This document shows positions 1-9,300 of a stretch of 14,354 nucleotides of DNA, in pieces (the first letter of the stretch is position 1; each line of letters begins with the position of its first letter). The notes beneath the pieces were generated by a model. That model did not search any database and was not told the origin of the DNA. It worked only from the letters and a program-made list of their open reading frames with translations. The position numbers were made by a program, and so were the translations under genes. The stretch covers positions 12,904-27,257 of the forward strand of contig ASNI01000040.1 of NCBI GenBank assembly GCA_000404785.1, given 5' to 3'. Source of the DNA: Cloacimonetes bacterium SCGC AAA252-N17. GTDB lineage: Bacteria > Cloacimonadota > Cloacimonadia > JGIOTU-2.

Positions 1-924
1 CGGGATATCGTCATCAGCATATCCAGACCCGGGATCAGCATATAATCCTCTGTCTGGAATGATGTCCGTATCTCCACCCAGAAGTACGAATTGGACAGGA
101 TAATCGTCATATTTTGCAATGATATAGTTGCGGATCTGGTCTCCGACGTCAACACCCGGATAATTGATCATAATATCGCTTACGAGTGTGACCTTTGATT
201 TCAAACCTCTCATTGTATGGAAATCAGCAAGAGCCTGATAATCATCCTCAAAGGCATCGTTGGTGATGATTATGTAATCCCATCCGTCAGCTTTTGACTG
301 TGGAATCGTGTAGGTAGTTAGAAGTTCGATATTATCAACAAGAGCTGCCAGTCTGGCTTCAATAGCAGGATTTTCATGAAGAAATCTCTGCGAATTAGAT
401 GCAGTATTATCATAGGAAGTCTCTACGGTTACAACAGCTTTTTTGTAGTAGCTTAGTTCCTTTGTAGAAGGGATATAGGTAATAGGAGTTGCAGCAAAAG
501 AGCCCACAGAATAACCTGCAAGATAATGTGTTGAATAATCATTGTATTGCCTGGTTGGGAAAGGTGAGTCACTTGAATAGATAGCTCGGTCTGGAGGAGT
601 AAATTCTGCCTGATCTAATAATGAAAGAGGTGTTGGTTGCTGTTTGGGGTAGATCGTGTAGTTTCCGAGAGGAGTTTATTCATAGAATTCAATTGATATA
701 TCAGAGATGGCTTGTTCTTGCGGGAGGAGAAGATTAATGCCAATATAGGGCAGGGAAGGTTCGCCTGGATTTCCAAGATGGTAGCTGTCTTCCAGTTGAA
801 GAATAGCATATTCACCATCGAATTCGATTTCAGGAGCATTAAAGTAGTAGGTCTTTGTTATCACATCTGCAAAACTGATGGATGCAATAAAAAGAATGAG
901 TATTAGGATACTTAGTTTTTTCAT
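1..924 (-). pseudogene. Gingipain-like C25 cysteine protease, interrupted by an in-frame TAA and cut by the window edge
   Basis: Codons 1-82 from the ATG at 924 encode a signal peptide (MKK, hydrophobic core, SFA at about 17-19) and the start of a C25-type propeptide containing GNPGEPSLPYIGINLLLP. A TAA at 678-676 then stops the frame. The same frame stays open for 225 further codons to the window edge. It reads TPLGNYTIYP directly after the stop and later FVLLGGDTDIIPDRG, the strand-loop seen as FILLVGDAPQVTP in the neighbouring C25 protein. Propeptide similarity spans the stop: SIEFYE-stop-TPLGNYTIYP lines up with SIEVLDYTICEYDLSDYQIF of protease A, so this was one gene. The catalytic His and Cys lie beyond the window. 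An SD-like AAGGGGA precedes the ATG, and the gene starts 20 nt after the winged-helix gene, so they were probably cotranscribed. It may be a true nonsense pseudogene or a sequencing error; restarting downstream would lose the signal peptide. Confidence 0.8.
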
Positions 925-944
925 ACTGATCCCCTTAATTTATT

Positions 945-2381
945 TTATATTTCTAATTTTCCGTTTTTAAAAAGAATTTTATTATCGACTTTAATGATTT
1001 TATCTAGCATATAGAATTGTGCTATCATATTTGAGTCTATGCCGGTAGCTTCGAGTTCATACCAGCCAACCTGCAGAGTGAGCGCACCAAAGATCTTTGT
1101 ATTTATGTATGGATGATGAATATTCTTATGCAGTGCGGGATTCATTCCAATAGTAAACGAACCAAGGAGATCTTTATCTCCACTGGCGTTTTTAAAAAGT
1201 GTTTGAAGCTTATCATTATCCGTCTTTGCTTTCATTTCTATGATCTTATTGTCATGAATAATGATATCGACTTCTTCAAAGAGTGTGTCGTAGAGATAGG
1301 CGAAATCCGTATGGAATTTTCCATTGATCTTGCCTTTTTCGAGCAATCCAACAACGAGTCCGCCCGGAAGTTCAGAATCTGTAGCAGGTGAATTCGCAAT
1401 GCCGTCTTTGACCTGAATCACTCTGTCCGTTGGAAGATTTATCTCGATCATACTGCCATTACTATCATCAATGGAAATATTCTTAGATTCCGCAAGTAGA
1501 TCTTTTACCTTGTTACATCTTTCAGTAAGACTTTTCGGATCTTCGTTCAATGCTCTCCAGTACATTTCGCTTCGGAGTTCTGCATCAGCTTCCTGGAAAT
1601 TGTTATAGATCGTATCGATTGTAAGGAAGCGGACATCCGTTTCATAGGTTTTGCGGACGTTTTCCCGTTTTGCTTCTTCAATGAGATCACTTTTTTTGAT
1701 GAGTTCTTTGCTGAGGGGTTCCCCTTCGATCTCATCAAGGAATTCTCCTGAAAAGATAATATGGGCATCTATATCATTAATAAGGAAATCACTGATCACA
1801 TCCTTTGTGGCATAGGAAAGCGGGACATAACGGATGAAATTATACTCCATTCGTTTTGTCCAGAAGATAGGTATTGCATAGGCGCCATGACGGGCGATCT
1901 CTACCATAAGGTCTTCAACAAGTTTTCTATGCATCGGCTGGTAGCTGATAACAACTTTTTCGTTTTCTTTTATACCAAGATTGTGAGTAATGATCTTGTT
2001 GGCTATGTCTTTGAAGCGTACCTTGATGACCCGCTCTCTTCGCCAGTCTTCAATCTCCTGGTTGAGAAATACATGTAGGGCATTAGTTTTATTGAGTTCT
2101 GCTTCCCCGAGAGAGACGTCAACGAAATAGTTCTTTGCAACAGCCCGAAAGTATTTTTTGATAGTGCCCCGCACGTGCTCGGATTCCACCAGTTCAATAA
2201 GTCCGGCGCTTTCAAGCTGTTGCATATCATACCAGAGCGCATTGGGTTTGATCTTGAACTTCAGTGCGAGTTCCTGGGCTGTATATCTCTTATCAACCAG
2301 ATGACGAAGAATCTTCAGCCGCCGGTCAGAGGAGAGGGTCTTTATTCCTTTGAGGGTTGAGATATAAAATATTTCCTGCAT
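945..2381 (-). CDS. Winged-helix DNA-binding domain fused to an M29 aminopeptidase-like domain, probably non-catalytic
   Basis: 478 residues with no signal peptide or membrane segment, so cytoplasmic. Residues about 8-85 form an ArsR-type winged helix: a helix with SSDRRLKILRHL, then TAQELALKFKIKPNALWYDM as turn and recognition helix, then a wing around 60-82. Residues about 115-478 resemble M29 (AmpS/aminopeptidase T) metallopeptidases: an open N-terminal lobe with NLGIKENEKVVISYQ, a late LLGSFTIGMNP segment (about 405-414) and a C-terminal NMIAQFYMLDKIIKVDNK. Aligned by eye to Thermus aminopeptidase T, the metal-binding Glu, His and Asp positions read Gly, Ser, Ala and Phe (for example the MVHVDWM-like block is MIAQFYM). 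I therefore infer a regulator or sensor rather than an active peptidase. It lies between protease B and the broken C25 gene. The start has AGGA about 11 nt upstream, a weak spacing. The M29 assignment is moderate; the winged helix is firmer. Confidence 0.65.
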   Translation of the reverse strand: MQEIFYISTLKGIKTLSSDRRLKILRHLVDKRYTAQELALKFKIKPNALWYDMQQLESAGLIELVESEHVRGTIKKYFRAVAKNYFVDVSLGEAELNKTNALHVFLNQEIEDWRRERVIKVRFKDIANKIITHNLGIKENEKVVISYQPMHRKLVEDLMVEIARHGAYAIPIFWTKRMEYNFIRYVPLSYATKDVISDFLINDIDAHIIFSGEFLDEIEGEPLSKELIKKSDLIEEAKRENVRKTYETDVRFLTIDTIYNNFQEADAELRSEMYWRALNEDPKSLTERCNKVKDLLAESKNISIDDSNGSMIEINLPTDRVIQVKDGIANSPATDSELPGGLVVGLLEKGKINGKFHTDFAYLYDTLFEEVDIIIHDNKIIEMKAKTDNDKLQTLFKNASGDKDLLGSFTIGMNPALHKNIHHPYINTKIFGALTLQVGWYELEATGIDSNMIAQFYMLDKIIKVDNKILFKNGKLEI

Positions 2382-2411
2382 AGAATTTATTTTCCTAATT
2401 CATTAAATTAA

Positions 2412-2439
2412 GCCTGCGGGAGTATTTCATCCCGCAAGC
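2412..2439 (-). terminator. Hairpin after protease B, possible terminator or attenuator
   Basis: A perfect 7-bp stem TGCGGGA/TCCCGCA (2415-2421 with 2430-2436) encloses an 8-nt loop and extends past one mismatch by a GC/GC pair. On the minus strand it lies 12 nt after the protease B stop and is followed by TTAATTTAATG, which is T-rich but not a strong T-run. Only about 30 nt separate it from the winged-helix start. It may therefore act as a leaky terminator that lowers downstream expression rather than fully ending the transcript. Confidence 0.5.
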
Positions 2440-2450
2440 CCATCAATAAT

Positions 2451-5400
2451 TTACTGCAATAAGAGTAATTTTTTCGTAATTTCTTTCTGGCCTGTGGTGA
2501 GTCTATAAAAATAAACTCCACTAGCAACCGATTTGTTGGAGCTGTCTTTTCCATTCCATTCGATCTCAAAATGAGGTCCATCATCAATATTAGGTGAGAA
2601 AGTTTTCACGAGCTGTCCTTTGATGTTGTAGATGGAAAGTTCAACTTTCTGAATATTCTGCGGCAATGCAAAGGAGAAGGTAGTGGAATTTTGAACAGGA
2701 TTCGGGAAGTTTTGGTGAAGTGATACTGTCTGAACAGGGTGAGGATCATCAACACTGACAGCGGGTATTTCATAACTAGTACTTGGATCGCCGATGAGGA
2801 CATCGTCAATATACCAGCCATAGTAAGAATTTACTGAAGTATCAGAGCCAAAATTCCAGCGCATATTTGCTGTACTACCCGCATAGGAAGAAAGATCAAA
2901 TTCAACTTGCTCCCATTCATCCAATTGACCACCAAAGCCCTGAGCGCTGAGAGCAGAAATATTTCCAGTATAACCACCTTCTGGAGTTATCAAACTGTAA
3001 GCTGTTCCGCCGTTTGTTGAGATGGTTACATTTCCACCATCCCAAAGGGTAGTAGTGCCCTCGAAATCATAATAATGCCAGAAATAAAGAGTAGCATCTG
3101 CTGGAACAGTGAACTCTGGAGAATCAAGTGTCCAGTCTGCATAATTAGTACCATAATATCCACCAAGTACAGTTGCCCAGAGGTTGATTCCGGAGTGAGC
3201 AGTAATGCCGCCAGCAGTTGGTTCTCCCCACTGCCATCCACCTGCATAACTACTTACAAAATTACCGTCATTAGCTTCAAAATCAGAATAAAGATCTGCG
3301 TACCCAAGATGATAGTCATATTGTGCATCGCCATTTACAGTAAGTGTTCCAATATAAGGAACATGACCTTCAGCAGTCACATAAAGAGTATATGTGAAGT
3401 TCGGAAGACTGACTTCGTAGCCGCCGCCAGCTGTCTGCACGGAAGCATACTCTTCACCATTATCGCTGCGGCAGTAGGAGAGGGTTGCATTTCCAAGAAT
3501 TATGAAATCATCATACACATTACCGGAAATGAAGCCACTCTCAACAGGATCGAGCTGCATGTCATGAGTGTTAGCTCCATATCCAAGGAAGTAGCTCAGT
3601 TCCTGATAGGGATTGAATCCCCATTTATTAATATAAATATCATAATGATCAACTGCTTGGTCCGAGGTAACATTATAAAATCCTGAGGAATTTGTTACTG
3701 CGGTGAAAAGAGGATCATCATCAGGTACTGCTCCTTCTTCAAAGAAGCGCACCTCTGCACTGGAGATAGCAGAACCATTATCACTGTCAGTCAGTGTGCC
3801 GGACACAGTTCCGAATGCAACAATAACAGGAAAATCTTCTTCATAAAGATCATAACCAGTTTTTGATATGATAGCACGGACTATACCAAGTTCATCAGGA
3901 GTCATAAGCAGGGAGTTGCTCAAGGTGTTGGTGTAGCCGTTGTTATTAAGCTTTGCCCAGAGCATTGTTCCGTTATCAGTACAATATTGATTGATAGTAG
4001 CTTCCAGATTCATTGCGAGGGTATCATACAAACCAAACGTTGTTGTAACATCGATGTTCGGATCAGTTAAGCTTAAAGCATTGATTATGAGAGCTTCATT
4101 AAAGAGAAGATAGTCATCACCAGGGCGCTGTCCGCATATTTGAAGAGTGGGCCCAAATTGAAAGTTGATTGAAAGAACAGCTTCGCCGTTTGTATCTGTT
4201 ACAATAATGTCTGAAGTAAAATCAAGCCCTTCTGCCCAGACGTTTACGCCGATTTCAGGATTGATGCCATCGCTGTCCATAACTGTTACTGTAACATCCG
4301 TTAATTGATTAACATTTATATTGTCAGGAGTGATATCTACCTGAACAGGCACGATCGCATCGAGAAGAGTAATGTAAGGTATTGTGTTGTAGGCAGTAAC
4401 TGTAAGCGTCATCTGTCCGGGATTGACTAAAGGAACATCCAGGTTTACAGTAACGAGACCTGTTTCATCCGTGTAGCCGTAGCCATACAAAGTGCCGTCC
4501 ATATATAATCCGACAAGAGCATTCTCAACACCTACAACTTCGACATCATAAGTTGTTGAGCCGAGTGGAATTATCGGATTGTGATTGACCGTCAGTGCGG
4601 CAGGTGTGTTTGTTCGAAGTTTGACGGAGGGATCTCCGAAAACTGTCCAATACTTGAATTCGTTAGTTCCACCTGAAAAATTTTCATCCATCATTTGCAT
4701 GGCACCACTGAAAAAGTAGTTACCAAGAGTCGTGACTTTTTCATTTACGAGGAACATATTTGCATGGTACTCAGCTATCATTGGAGGTTGCCAATCCTGG
4801 CTTATGACCGATGCATATACGCCGATTGCGCCGGTTGGAATTCCTGTTGTGCTATTCGTTGCCCGAGCCCATGCTTCTGCGAAACATGTTGAGCTCACAA
4901 AGTTACCATTCAGACAGGCAACACAGATAACTGAAGGATACATATAATCATTGGTCAGCGCATTAATATTTGAGACTGAAAATCCGGTTGTTCCCCAGGA
5001 TGTTGTTGAACCGTGACCACAATAATTCACCAGACTTCGTCCATTGTTGATTGCATTTGAAACATCAGAAGCAGTTCCTGAGGGATCATATATCTGGTCA
5101 ACATGAGTATAGTTCCACGCGAGTAGAGAGTCACGAATGATGTTCATCATAACATAATCTGCCCAGCCATTGTATCCAATACCTGAGCCCTGTGCAGATG
5201 CGACGCCTGTTCCTTTATGCATCCAGTCACCTGAAATGAGAGGGTTGGATTCATAATAAAGCACCCTGTCGACCTGGGTTTCCACGTGTGCGCTGCTTTC
5301 TGCAGAGAATCGTCCGACGAAAGCATCGGGATAGAGGTCTCCACCCTCAAGGCATGCATAAAGGGGATCTTTATTATTTTCATATGGAGTAACTTGAGGA

Positions 5401-6332
5401 GCATCGCCAACAAGAAGAATGAAAGCGAGATTCCATGTATCATAGAGATTTTGGATGTAGTTTTTGATGGTTGTATAATTATTTCCCAGTGTGCTGACAT
5501 TAACCATCTGAGTTGGAATACCCTTCTTGTTCTTCCATTCGTACAGGGGTTGCATTTCATCTGCAAAATCATCATAAGTTATGATGAGCATAGATCCAAC
5601 AGCAGGAGTGGGAGTGTGTCGATAGTGTTGTGATGCACGTTCAAAATTTATGAACTGTGTCTTATAAATCTCAAGGAAAGATGCAACAACTGATTCTTTT
5701 TCAAAGAGACCCACATCCTTGGTGTTTACGTCGCTATAGCCATTTTCAGTCACCTGCACACTTATATTCGTGTACACACGAAGTTTATGCTGTACAGGAT
5801 TATACTGGATGGGCTGAATCTGTATGACCATACCACGAGCATCCCGCATAATGTAAGGATCGCGTGCAAACACGATTTCCTCTGGATACCATGCATCCTC
5901 ATGATACATGGCATCAAAAGTGTAGGGCACATCTTCAGGATCGATTTCACGAGAGAAGCTGCCTTTTGAAGGCATCACGTCGATGTTTTTAAATTCTACA
6001 AAATCGGAATGAACGATTGTTATTTCCATGTGTGAACGGGGAGGTATAAGAACACTTCTATTAATATGAGGAAGTTCAGGATAACCTCGATCAAGGAATA
6101 ATCCCTCATGAGGAAGAATAATCTTTGAGTATGCCTTGCCGTCAATAAGCACCTCTTCTTTATAGAAGCCATTGACTGCATACTCGATCTCAATGAGGTT
6201 ATCGTTTGATGTGAGCACATTCACTACAACGTCTTGTTCAGCGTCCTTGTTGAGTGGCACCCATGTTTGCTGCCCTGCAAAAAGAGTAGATGCAAGAATC
6301 AGCAGACTAATAAGAATGAAAAATTTTTTCAT
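2451..6332 (-). CDS. Secreted gingipain-like C25 cysteine protease B, predicted Arg-specific
   Basis: 1293-residue predicted secreted endopeptidase. Order: signal peptide 1-19; C25 propeptide about 20-238; catalytic domain about 239-575; two Ig-like segments about 576-745; two carboxypeptidase-regulatory-like units 842-1010; MAM/choice-of-anchor-J module about 1015-1184, like gingipain adhesin modules; sorting tail 1204-1293. Catalytic His440 lies in YCGHGSTTSWG and Cys473 in VICVACLNGNF, 33 residues apart as in RgpB (His211, Cys244). Asp392 lies 48 residues before the His, as RgpB Asp163 does, and Trp514/Met518 match the Trp284/Met288 pocket. Arg238 in QHYR/HTPTP sits where Arg-gingipain propeptides are cut, consistent with self-processing. 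The start has GGAGG 7 nt upstream, directly abutting the stop of protease A. Substrate specificity is inferred from alignment by eye, from memory of RgpB. Confidence 0.93.
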   Translation of the reverse strand: MKKFFILISLLILASTLFAGQQTWVPLNKDAEQDVVVNVLTSNDNLIEIEYAVNGFYKEEVLIDGKAYSKIILPHEGLFLDRGYPELPHINRSVLIPPRSHMEITIVHSDFVEFKNIDVMPSKGSFSREIDPEDVPYTFDAMYHEDAWYPEEIVFARDPYIMRDARGMVIQIQPIQYNPVQHKLRVYTNISVQVTENGYSDVNTKDVGLFEKESVVASFLEIYKTQFINFERASQHYRHTPTPAVGSMLIITYDDFADEMQPLYEWKNKKGIPTQMVNVSTLGNNYTTIKNYIQNLYDTWNLAFILLVGDAPQVTPYENNKDPLYACLEGGDLYPDAFVGRFSAESSAHVETQVDRVLYYESNPLISGDWMHKGTGVASAQGSGIGYNGWADYVMMNIIRDSLLAWNYTHVDQIYDPSGTASDVSNAINNGRSLVNYCGHGSTTSWGTTGFSVSNINALTNDYMYPSVICVACLNGNFVSSTCFAEAWARATNSTTGIPTGAIGVYASVISQDWQPPMIAEYHANMFLVNEKVTTLGNYFFSGAMQMMDENFSGGTNEFKYWTVFGDPSVKLRTNTPAALTVNHNPIIPLGSTTYDVEVVGVENALVGLYMDGTLYGYGYTDETGLVTVNLDVPLVNPGQMTLTVTAYNTIPYITLLDAIVPVQVDITPDNINVNQLTDVTVTVMDSDGINPEIGVNVWAEGLDFTSDIIVTDTNGEAVLSINFQFGPTLQICGQRPGDDYLLFNEALIINALSLTDPNIDVTTTFGLYDTLAMNLEATINQYCTDNGTMLWAKLNNNGYTNTLSNSLLMTPDELGIVRAIISKTGYDLYEEDFPVIVAFGTVSGTLTDSDNGSAISSAEVRFFEEGAVPDDDPLFTAVTNSSGFYNVTSDQAVDHYDIYINKWGFNPYQELSYFLGYGANTHDMQLDPVESGFISGNVYDDFIILGNATLSYCRSDNGEEYASVQTAGGGYEVSLPNFTYTLYVTAEGHVPYIGTLTVNGDAQYDYHLGYADLYSDFEANDGNFVSSYAGGWQWGEPTAGGITAHSGINLWATVLGGYYGTNYADWTLDSPEFTVPADATLYFWHYYDFEGTTTLWDGGNVTISTNGGTAYSLITPEGGYTGNISALSAQGFGGQLDEWEQVEFDLSSYAGSTANMRWNFGSDTSVNSYYGWYIDDVLIGDPSTSYEIPAVSVDDPHPVQTVSLHQNFPNPVQNSTTFSFALPQNIQKVELSIYNIKGQLVKTFSPNIDDGPHFEIEWNGKDSSNKSVASGVYFYRLTTGQKEITKKLLLLQ

Positions 6333-6347
6333 TGTAGGTCCTCCCTA
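6333..6347 (-). promoter_or_regulatory. Shine-Dalgarno abutting the upstream stop codon (coupled translation)
   Basis: On the minus strand the protease A stop TAG (6347-6345) is followed immediately by GGAGG (6344-6340), then 7 nt, then the protease B ATG. Ribosomes ending A would sit on the ribosome-binding site of B, so the two proteins are probably made from one message at linked levels. It also fixes the start of B. Confidence 0.75.
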
Positions 6348-9300
6348 ACGTATCAATATCATTTTTCTAATTATTTCTTTATTATTGGTCGTTAATCTAT
6401 AGAAATATATTCCATTGGCTACCGGTTTTTCAGTCATATCCTTGCCGTCCCATTGCAGCTCGTGAAGAGGACCGGTTGATATATCAGGAATGAAGGATTG
6501 TACCAGTTGACCTTTTATGTTATAAATTTTCAATTCAGCTTTGGATACATTCATAGGCATCATAAAGGAGATGGTCGTGGAGTTGAGAACAGGATTCGGG
6601 AAGTTCTGTTGAAGTTTTGTAGTAACGATCTGATGATCGGGGTCATTATCATAAATTGGAATGGGATAACTTGTGGTAGGATCGCCATAAAGTACATCAT
6701 CGATATACCAGCCCCAATATTGATTAGCTGAATAATCTGACGCAAAGTGCCAGCGGAGGATCGCATTATCACCAGTAAAGCCGTTGATATCAAACTCGAC
6801 CTGTTCCCAATCATCAATACTGCTTCCGAAGCCGGGTTCACCAAGCGCGCTGATTGTACCGGTATATCCACCTAAAGGTGTAATAACTTCAAAGCTTATA
6901 CCTCCATTGGTTGAGATAGATACATTTCCGCCATCCCAATAAGTGTATGAGCCCTCAAAATCATAATAATGCCAGAAGGTCAGCATACCGCTGCCGCTTA
7001 TTGAGAATTCGGAAGAATCGAGTGTCCAGTCTGCGTAGTCAACACCATAGTAACCATCAAGCACTGTAGCCCAGCACTTTGTGCCGGAGTGAGCGAAAAT
7101 CTCGCCACCGGATGGGACACCCCACTGCCAGCCACTCGCATCATTACTGACAAAATCACCATCATCCTGTTCGAAATCCGCAAAGATCGCAGCATTTCCA
7201 AGATGATAGTTTATGATCATATCACCTTCGACAGTTAAGGTTCCTGAATAAGGAACATGTTGGGATGATGAAACATATATATTATAAGTAAAGTTTGGAA
7301 GTATTACTTCATAAGTTCCACCACTCACGTCAACTGATGCGTATTCTTCACCAGTGTCAGTACGGTAGTAGGAAAGAGTGCCGGAACCAAGTATGAGGAA
7401 GTCATCGATAAGATGTCCGGTAACCATGCTGCTTTCAACTGGATCTATAACAATGTCATGTGTGTTTGCACTATAGTTAAGGAAAAAGCCGAGTTCCTGA
7501 TATGGATCAAATCCCCATTTATCTATGTATATATCATAATGCTCGACAGGATATTCAGTTGTTATTTCGTAAAAACCTGTTGCATCCGTTTCATCACTAA
7601 AGAGGGGTGGTTCTGTAGGATCGCTACCCTGCTCATAGAAGCGTACTTCAGCATCGGTTATTGCAACACCGTTGTCGGAATCTGTAACAATACCCGATAC
7701 AGTACCGAACACCTCGATAGTAGTAAAGGTTTCCTGATACATGTTATATCCGGATTTCATAATGCCTGCAAGCACGTTGGTGATACAGGTCGGAGTATAG
7801 GTGATCTCATCTTCTGAAGAATAAATCGTTGTGTCCTCAGCCACTATGTATAGATTGTAAGTACAGTCGGTTTGATCCTGAGAGAAGAGCACAGTGCCGG
7901 GTAAATTCAAACCGAAAGTGTCCTGAAGACCGAAATCTGTAGTAAGCCAAATTGCCGGATTGGTGAGGTCAAGTCCACCTGTAATGGCAAAAGGTTCTTC
8001 GACAAGATTGTAGCCGTCACCGGTTCTCCATCCGATCACATTGAGGATCGTGTCGCCACCGTATTCACCGCCAAAGTTTAAGGTGCAGCTTCCTGAAGCA
8101 TTTGTAATACCGGAAGTTGTGCCATATACGCCGGGTCCTGTGATGAGAATGTTCACGTCAGGAATGGGAGTTGTGCCATCTTCTTCAAATACATCTATGC
8201 TTACATCAGTCAATGTATTGATCGGCATGGAGCTAGGTGTGATATTTACTACTGCAGGAGTAGCAACCAAGACTGTTGTAAGAACGGGCTGATATTGAGG
8301 TTTGGTGACAATAATGTCTGCTGTTCCTGCGACAGTGAAAGGATCAATGAGAACATCCGCAGTCCCAAAATCATTAGCAAGAGCAGCACCATGAAGCACT
8401 CCGTTCATAGAAATAGCAACATAAGAGCCGGGCTCTGCTTGAACAGAAAAGGTCGTTGAACCTATTGGGAGCAAGCCGGGGAAAGTAACTGAATTAGTAG
8501 AACCTTGAGTCATATACACTACAACAGATGGGTCGCCAAGAAGGTTATATGCCTGCCAATAGTAGAGAGGGCTTGAATGTTGAGGATAGCTAAGATTTGC
8601 AGCTTCAGTCACTGCAAGGTTACCTACGAAATTCAAAGCATCCTGGCATACATAGTCAGTCACGAAAGGAGCATCATAAGCGCCCCATGAGGTTTCGTCA
8701 TAAGTGGGAGGAGTAGGACCGCTTCCCACTGTGGGAAAAGCACCAATTGCCCAGTACACATCTTCATGCCAATAAGAAGAAGGAGCAGATGCGATATAAC
8801 CGATCGCTCCAGTCGGGTCGCCTGTAGAAGCATCCGTTGCTCGTGCCCAAGTTTCTCCAAAGCATTCGGTATAACCGAAATCGCCGGAAAGGCAGCAGTT
8901 CCCAATCGCAAGAGGATATTTACCAACATTTGTTAAATTATTTACCATAGTTTGGTTCATATTAGGAGTACCCCAGCTTGTCTGGCTTCCATGAGCTGTG
9001 TAGTTTATCATACAAATACCATCATTGATGGTGTCATAACATCCGTCATAAGGTGAAGTGAGGTAAGCATAAACATCAACAAATCCATGTGTAGCATTGA
9101 AATAATTATCTGTACCGTAATTTACAACCGGCTGCCCGTGTGTGGGATTATGGCCGCTACCATCGTAACCAGCGATAAGTGTTACATTATCCAAAAATGA
9201 TGGATTTGCAAATTGATATTTTTCGTAATATAGAGTTCTATCTATTTGAGTTTGTAGCTGGGCTGTAGTCGTAGCTGAAAATCTTCCATAATACATTTCC

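Noticed and set aside
676..678. Selenocysteine or stop-codon reassignment at the internal stop
   Set aside because: The codon is TAA, not TGA or TAG, and TAA serves as the normal terminal codon of several other genes in the window, such as protease B and the deiminase.
2412..2439. Reading this palindrome as an insertion-sequence end
   Set aside because: There is no second copy, transposase or target duplication nearby; a hairpin after a gene end explains it.
3075..3686. A 203-codon open frame on the plus strand inside protease B
   Set aside because: It is antisense to a well-supported C25 gene, covers conserved adhesin-like modules, lacks a ribosome-binding site and encodes a composition (many Ile, Cys, Ser) typical of reverse-strand shadow frames.
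5147..5575. A 142-codon minus-strand frame overlapping the catalytic domain of protease B
   Set aside because: It is in a different frame of the same strand as strongly supported catalytic sequence including the residues before His440; it has no domain or signal of its own.
7413..7817. A 134-codon plus-strand frame inside protease A
   Set aside because: It is antisense to the equivalent conserved region of the paralogue; the frame arises from the shared coding sequence below and has no start signal.
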